From Nitrospinota bacterium (GTDB taxonomy: Bacteria > JADFOP01 > DATKYB01), in contig DATKYB010000051.1 of the NCBI GenBank assembly GCA_035528715.1, positions 1-64,000 of the forward strand: a stretch of DNA of 64,000 nucleotides. Reading direction: 5' to 3'. Each line of letters starts with the position of its first letter. The stretch's first letter is position 1. Position numbers and translations under genes: made by a program. This document shows, piece by piece, positions 59,532 to 64,000 of the stretch. Below the pieces are notes generated by a model. That model was not told the origin of the DNA. It made no database searches and was given only the letters and a program-made list of their open reading frames with translations.

Positions 59532-59939
59532 TTATTGGCTACTCTCTTTGACGTATCTCATTCTCAGATCGTAAAGGAGACTCTCTATAAGTGATTCTTC
59601 CTCTTTATTAAGATTTCCTTTGGTCTTTTCCTGTAGCATTCCAATAATATCTATGGTCTGTTTTGCCATGTTTAGATCCTTTTTCTTTTCCTTTGAAACC
59701 GGGTCAGGAATATCGCCAAAGTTCAAAAGAACAGAGGTGCTAAGTGACAAGATAAAGTTGGTAAAATTTACTTCAGGAAGGGGAGGCTTTTCTTTCTGTT
59801 CTTCCTCGAATGTTCCCTCTGATTTTTTCTGTTCTTTATCTATGGTTTCGTCTTTCTTTTTTCTCTCGTTTTCTGAGATTGATTCGAATCTCCGATCGGT
59901 TACTTTAAAACCTTTGTCACCATTTTTTTCTTGATTCAT
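59532..59939 (-). CDS. DUF1844 family protein
   Basis: This 135-residue protein has an acidic, charged N-terminal half (EKKKDETIDKEQKKSEGTFEEEQ) and the DUF1844 domain PPLPEVNFTNFILSLSTSVLLNFGDIPDPVSKEK followed by MAKQTIDIIGMLQEKTKGNLNKEEESLIESLLYDLRMRYV. The family is widespread, of unknown function, and often near dnaJ in deltaproteobacteria. The ribosome site is GAGGGAT. It lies between dnaJ and the omega-like gene. Confidence 0.9.
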   Translation of the reverse strand: MNQEKNGDKGFKVTDRRFESISENERKKKDETIDKEQKKSEGTFEEEQKEKPPLPEVNFTNFILSLSTSVLLNFGDIPDPVSKEKKKDLNMAKQTIDIIGMLQEKTKGNLNKEEESLIESLLYDLRMRYVKESSQ

Positions 59940-59976
59940 AATTTATCCCTCGAAATAAATTAGACAAAAAAAACTG

Positions 59977-61083
59977 CTAATTGTTCTTAAATCTGGAAAA
60001 AAATCCCTTTTCTTCTGTTTTTTTATTCCTTTCCAAACCGTCAAATTCTCTCAAAAGGTCTTCTTCTTTCCTGGAGAGATTTGTTGGGGTTTTGATAAGA
60101 AATTGTATTATCTGATCACCTTTTCCAAAACCTTTCAAATTCTGGATACCTCCTCTCTTTAATCTAATCGTTTCTCCGTGCTGGATTCCTTTAGGAATCT
60201 TGGCTTTTTTTGGACCATTAAGAGTGGGGACTTCGATTTCATCGCCTAGGGTTGCCTGAGGAAATGAGATGGTTGCCTGACACAAAATGTCATCTCCCTC
60301 CCTATGGAAGAATTCATGAGGCTCTACATTGATACGAATGTATAGATCTCCTCTCGGTCCTCCTTTCAAACCAGCTTCCCCTTCCCCTTCCAATCTGAGC
60401 CTCGCACCAGTATCTACACCTGCGGGAATCTTTACTGTTAAATTCTTTTTAACCTTTACAAGCCCTCTCCCTTTACATTGTGTACACGGATTCGGTATTG
60501 TTGTTCCTTCTCCTCTGCAATGTGGACATGTTCTGCTGATACTAAAGAAGCCTTGAGAGGTTGTTACATGTCCTCTTCCTCCACAGGTTGGACATCTTTT
60601 AGGGGATGTTCCCTTTTTAGCGCCGGAGCCATTACATGTCTTACATTCATCATACTTCTCAAAGGCGATCTCGGTTTCCTTTCCAAAAGCAGCTTCTTCA
60701 AGAGATATGTTTAGATCATACCTCAGGTCAGCTCCCCTTTGCTCTACTGACCTTCGCCTCGTTTCTGTAAAACCACCAAAACCAAAGAAATCTTCAAATA
60801 TATCACTAAAGCTTGAAAAAATATCTTCAAAACCTTTGAATCCAGTAAAACCAGTTCCCCTGAGCCCTTCATGACCATATCTATCATAAATCGTCCTTTT
60901 TTCAGGATCTCTAAGTACTTCGTAGGCCTCAGAAGCCTCTTTAAACTTTTCTTCCGAATTTTTATCCCCAGGGTTTCTATCAGGATGATACTTTAGAGCC
61001 ATTTTTCTATAGCTCTTTTTAATTTCCTCTCCAGAAGCGTTTCGAGGTACTCCTAATACTTCATAATAATCCTTCTTTATCAT
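59977..61083 (-). CDS. dnaJ: Chaperone DnaJ (full length, first copy)
   Basis: DnaJ stimulates the DnaK ATPase and delivers substrates. The 368-residue protein has the J domain with HPD in [11 protein letters not shown] (about 31-41), a Gly/Phe linker ([28 protein letters not shown]), four zinc motifs ([32 protein letters not shown]) and the C-terminal substrate domain. All type I parts are intact. It lies 51 bases after grpE in the same direction. Confidence 0.97.
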   Translation of the reverse strand: MIKKDYYEVLGVPRNASGEEIKKSYRKMALKYHPDRNPGDKNSEEKFKEASEAYEVLRDPEKRTIYDRYGHEGLRGTGFTGFKGFEDIFSSFSDIFEDFFGFGGFTETRRRSVEQRGADLRYDLNISLEEAAFGKETEIAFEKYDECKTCNGSGAKKGTSPKRCPTCGGRGHVTTSQGFFSISRTCPHCRGEGTTIPNPCTQCKGRGLVKVKKNLTVKIPAGVDTGARLRLEGEGEAGLKGGPRGDLYIRINVEPHEFFHREGDDILCQATISFPQATLGDEIEVPTLNGPKKAKIPKGIQHGETIRLKRGGIQNLKGFGKGDQIIQFLIKTPTNLSRKEEDLLREFDGLERNKKTEEKGFFSRFKNN

Positions 61084-61134
61084 CTTTATCTACCTATTCC
61101 TTGGTTTCGCAAATCATCATTTGAGACAAAGTTA

Positions 61135-61770
61135 TCATTGATCCTCTTTAGAAGTTTTTTGAATGAGCTTTCCAACCCTCACCTTAGCCGGTCTTATTAA
61201 TAGATCGTTCATCTTATAACCTTTTTGGATTTCCTCTAATACAACATTATCATCCTTTTTGTTAGATACCGACAAAACCTCTACTGCTTCTCCAACATTC
61301 GGGTCAAATTCTTTACCAATAGTTTCTATAGGTTCTACACCTTCCGTCTTTAAAAAATTTGAAAATTGGTTATGGATCATCTTAATACCTTCGATAAGGG
61401 AGTTAATGTCCCCTGTCTTTTTGGCAGAATCAACAGCTCTATCAAGATTGTCCATTATCTCAAGGAACTTAGCAATAAATTTAGATTTTTCCCTTTCAAC
61501 GCTTTTTATAGAATCTTTTTCTAATCGATTCCTGAAATTATCATTTTCTTTTTGCATTTTCTTAAAGGAATCAATATATTCCCTTAACTTTTTATCTTTG
61601 TTTTCAAGCTCTGTTTTTAACTGTTCCACGAAGGTAGGGTGTTTTTCCACTGGTTCTTTTGCTTCCTCCTCTCCTTCTCTCTTCTTTGCCCAAAAACGCT
61701 TATCACTAACCGAAAATTGAGATTTGTTGTTTTCTTCCTTGATATTTCTTCTCTCTTTTTTATCTTCCAT
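61135..61770 (-). CDS. grpE: Nucleotide exchange factor GrpE
   Basis: GrpE releases ADP from DnaK. The 211-residue protein has a long N-terminal coiled region (residues 40-110) and the conserved FLEIMDNLDRAVDSAKKTGDINSLIEGIKMIHNQFSNFLKTEGVEPIETIGKEFDPNVGEAVEVLSV block. It starts after GGAGAGAG. It is followed by dnaJ; the usual partner dnaK is absent from the window. I saw no CIRCE element upstream. Confidence 0.96.
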   Translation of the reverse strand: MEDKKERRNIKEENNKSQFSVSDKRFWAKKREGEEEAKEPVEKHPTFVEQLKTELENKDKKLREYIDSFKKMQKENDNFRNRLEKDSIKSVEREKSKFIAKFLEIMDNLDRAVDSAKKTGDINSLIEGIKMIHNQFSNFLKTEGVEPIETIGKEFDPNVGEAVEVLSVSNKKDDNVVLEEIQKGYKMNDLLIRPAKVRVGKLIQKTSKEDQ

Positions 61771-61922
61771 AATCTCTCTCCAGATGAAAAAGCGTATAGT
61801 AAAATAAAAAATGACCTTTTTGAATACTAGTTAATATCTTTGCTCCTCAGTAATATTTTAAGAAGTAAATTATCCAGAAAACATACCAATATCTCTTTAG
61901 ATAGCCAATGATTCAATTCAAG

Positions 61923-62771
61923 TTAAGACATTCTCTTTAATTTTTCGACTCTTTTCTCAATCGGAGGGTGGGTGCTAAAGAGATTCATTAATGATCTCGC
62001 AGATAAAGGATTCACGATAAACATATGGGCTGTTGATGGATTTGCTTCCATAGGAATCCTTTTCGAGGCATAGCTTAATTTTTCCAATGCATTTGCCAGA
62101 CCCGCGGGATTTCCAGCTATCCTGGCTCCTGTAGAGTCTGCGAGATACTCTCTGGACCTCGATATAGCTAATTGAATTAAAGTAGCGGCTAAAGGAGCTA
62201 AAATAGCAACAACCAAAAACCCAAAAATCCCTCCATTATTATCATCATCGCTCCCTCTTCCTATCCCGCCAAAGATCGCTGCCCATCTTGCCCAGGAGGC
62301 AATCATCATAATTACCCCTGCCAGAGTAGCTGCAATAGAGCTTATCAGGATGTCTCTATTTTTAACATGGGATAATTCATGGGCCAAAACCCCTTCTAAT
62401 TCTTCCCTGTTTAAAATTCTTTGTATTCCTTGAGTGACCGCTACTGCAGCATGATTAGGGTTCCTTCCAGTAGCAAAGGCATTCGGGGTTTCAGAGGGGA
62501 TCGTATAGATTTTTGGTTTGGGTATATTGGCTTTCATAGCCAGCACTGATACAATTGAGTGTAATTCTGGTTCTTCGTGAGGAGTGACCTCTTTGGCTCT
62601 ATACATTTTAAGCACGATTTTATCTGAAAACCAGTAGCTTCCAAAATTCATCATCATCGCGAATATAAAGGCAATAATCATTCCCTGTTGACCGCCAAAA
62701 TACCTCCCTATAACCATTATCAGCGCTGTTAAGCAGATAAGGAGTATACCCGTTTTAAAAGTATTGGTCAT
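61923..62771 (-). CDS. htpX: Membrane protease HtpX
   Basis: HtpX is a heat-shock zinc metalloprotease of the inner membrane that degrades damaged membrane proteins. The 282-residue protein has N-terminal spans ([33 protein letters not shown]), the catalytic HExxH in [12 protein letters not shown] (about 131-142), two later spans, and a downstream conserved Glu in [20 protein letters not shown] lies before the ATG. It lies between grpE and a second dnaJ. Confidence 0.97.
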   Translation of the reverse strand: MTNTFKTGILLICLTALIMVIGRYFGGQQGMIIAFIFAMMMNFGSYWFSDKIVLKMYRAKEVTPHEEPELHSIVSVLAMKANIPKPKIYTIPSETPNAFATGRNPNHAAVAVTQGIQRILNREELEGVLAHELSHVKNRDILISSIAATLAGVIMMIASWARWAAIFGGIGRGSDDDNNGGIFGFLVVAILAPLAATLIQLAISRSREYLADSTGARIAGNPAGLANALEKLSYASKRIPMEANPSTAHMFIVNPLSARSLMNLFSTHPPIEKRVEKLKRMS

Positions 62772-62794
62772 CTAAAACACCTCCAATTTTAAAT

Positions 62795-63898
62795 CTAAAC
62801 TTTAATATCTTTCCGTGGTTTATGAGGATTTAATCTTTCGAATTCTTTTAAAAGCTCTTTGGAATTCTCATCTAAATTTTTTGGTATCGAAATCTTCACA
62901 GTTATATATTGATCACCTCTTCCACCACCTTTGAGATGAGGGACCCCTTTACCATACAAGCGAAACTTTTGTCCATTTTGGGTTCCTGGAGGAATTTTCA
63001 TAAGGCTTTGTCCATCTATTGTGGGAACCTCAATCTTTGCACCAAAAACAGCTTCACCAATGGTAATGGGGAGTTCAGTATATATATTATCACCCCTTCT
63101 CTCAAAAAGTGGGTGAGGATGGACCTTAGTAATAATATAAAGGTCGCCTAAACTACCACCATTTATCCCAGGTTCTCCTTTTCCAGCCAGTCTGACCTTT
63201 GAACCCGTATCAACACCAGCCGGTATTTTTACCCTTAATCTTTCATTTTTTAATACAGTGCCTTTGCCATTACAATTTTTGCAGGGTTCCATGTTTAAAT
63301 ATCCCGTGCCAAAGCATCTATTGCACGTTTGACTAAATCTTAGATGGCCTTTTGAGACATTGATTTGTCCGGAACCCCTGCAATCCGGGCAGGTTGATTT
63401 GCTACCACCCTCTTTTAAACCTGAACCACTACATTCAGAACAGCTTGCCTCTTTGTTTATACTGATATTTGTTGAGATCCCTTTCACAGCATCTATAAAA
63501 CCGATTTCCATAGAATACTGAAGGTCTTTTCCCTTGGAAGGAGCGCGGGTTTTCGTTTTGGTCGTGGTTCCGAAAATATCTTCAACTATCGATCCAAATC
63601 CTGCAGATGAAAATGGGTTTTTAAAGTCAAAGCCACTGAAATCAAAACCTCCAAACTCTTGAGCCCATCTTTCACTATGACCGAACTGGTCATACTTCTT
63701 CCTCAACTCTTTATTTGACAGTACATGATATGCCTCTGAGATTTTTTTAAACTTCTCTTCTGCCTCTTTATTGTTTGGGTTAACATCAGGATGGTATTTT
63801 CGAGCTAATTTTTTATAAGCCTTTTTGATTTCAGTTTCAGTGGCATTTCTTTTAACGCCAAGTACTTCATAATAGTCTCTTTTTGTTGTTGTAGCCAT
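62795..63898 (-). CDS. Chaperone DnaJ (full length, second copy)
   Basis: This 367-residue paralogue has all type I parts: J domain with HPD in [11 protein letters not shown] (about 32-42), Gly/Phe linker ([28 protein letters not shown]), four zinc motifs ([32 protein letters not shown]) and the C-terminal domain ending [20 protein letters not shown]. It is clearly different in sequence from the copy at 59977. It lies 23 bases before htpX on the minus strand, so it may be the first gene of a heat-shock unit. Confidence 0.96.
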   Translation of the reverse strand: MATTTKRDYYEVLGVKRNATETEIKKAYKKLARKYHPDVNPNNKEAEEKFKKISEAYHVLSNKELRKKYDQFGHSERWAQEFGGFDFSGFDFKNPFSSAGFGSIVEDIFGTTTKTKTRAPSKGKDLQYSMEIGFIDAVKGISTNISINKEASCSECSGSGLKEGGSKSTCPDCRGSGQINVSKGHLRFSQTCNRCFGTGYLNMEPCKNCNGKGTVLKNERLRVKIPAGVDTGSKVRLAGKGEPGINGGSLGDLYIITKVHPHPLFERRGDNIYTELPITIGEAVFGAKIEVPTIDGQSLMKIPPGTQNGQKFRLYGKGVPHLKGGGRGDQYITVKISIPKNLDENSKELLKEFERLNPHKPRKDIKV

Positions 63899-64000
63899 AA
63901 GTTTAAATAAATTTTATTTAAAAGATCTTTTTTTGTTCCTCTGTTTTTAAAAGCCTTTTATTATTAAGAGGGAAGTCTTATTTTATCTCGACCTCTATTT

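Noticed and set aside
61771-61922. CIRCE or sigma32 promoter before grpE
   Set aside because: No TTAGCACTC repeat is present; CTTGAA with a TATCTA-like box is too weak to call.

Overview
The window is AT-rich DNA from a Gram-negative bacterium. It carries an outer-membrane lipid transport module (mlaE, mlaF, mlaD), lipoproteins and a TRAP transporter. The chromosomal block ispE-spoVG-tRNA-Gln-prs-rplY-pth-(hppA)-ychF-rpsF-ssb-rpsR-DUF2232-rplI-dnaB resembles the order known from deltaproteobacteria (Desulfobacterota and allied uncultured lineages). A low-GC member of that broad group is the best guess, from gene order only; the species is not identifiable from the sequence alone.

Bases 1-5550 are an accessory region: an integron-type gene-cassette array read on the minus strand. 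Seven small cassette genes, plus a partial RRM gene at the left edge, are separated by five good attC sites (421-553, 936-1067, 1892-1963, 3748-3812, 4867-4938) and one half site (4568-4574). No integrase gene is visible. The array also holds four copies of a conserved element ending in an integron-like core (at 190, 2962, 4280 and 5342). Three of these have a sigma70-type promoter just upstream, so the array looks like several small promoter-plus-attI units in series. This is the most unusual part of the window.

From 5.7 to 43.8 kb the genes are nearly all chromosomal housekeeping genes on the plus strand. In order they are a DciA-like protein, a TPR lipoprotein, a DUF4292-type lipoprotein, and the ispE-to-alr block (isoprenoid and PRPP synthesis, translation, replication, pyrophosphatase). 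Then come mlaE-mlaF-mlaD with a WPFF-repeat exported protein, a TatT-type TRAP transporter (four genes), tgt-yajC-secD-secF, speB, dksA, anmK (minus), galU, lon, a possible 38-residue small gene coupled to thiL, two tandem CorC/HlyC-type proteins, and tyrS.

From 43.8 to 49.4 kb is a complete rRNA operon (16S, tRNA-Ile, tRNA-Ala, 23S, 5S) with tandem promoters, two boxA-like sites and a terminator. After it come yebC-ruvC-ruvA-ruvB, DUF2905 and queA on the plus strand. The rest is on the minus strand: an HU/IHF-type protein, a Gld-type ABC transporter set with a DUF4340 protein, an omega-like RNA polymerase subunit, DUF1844, dnaJ, grpE, htpX and a second full-length dnaJ. No dnaK is in the window.
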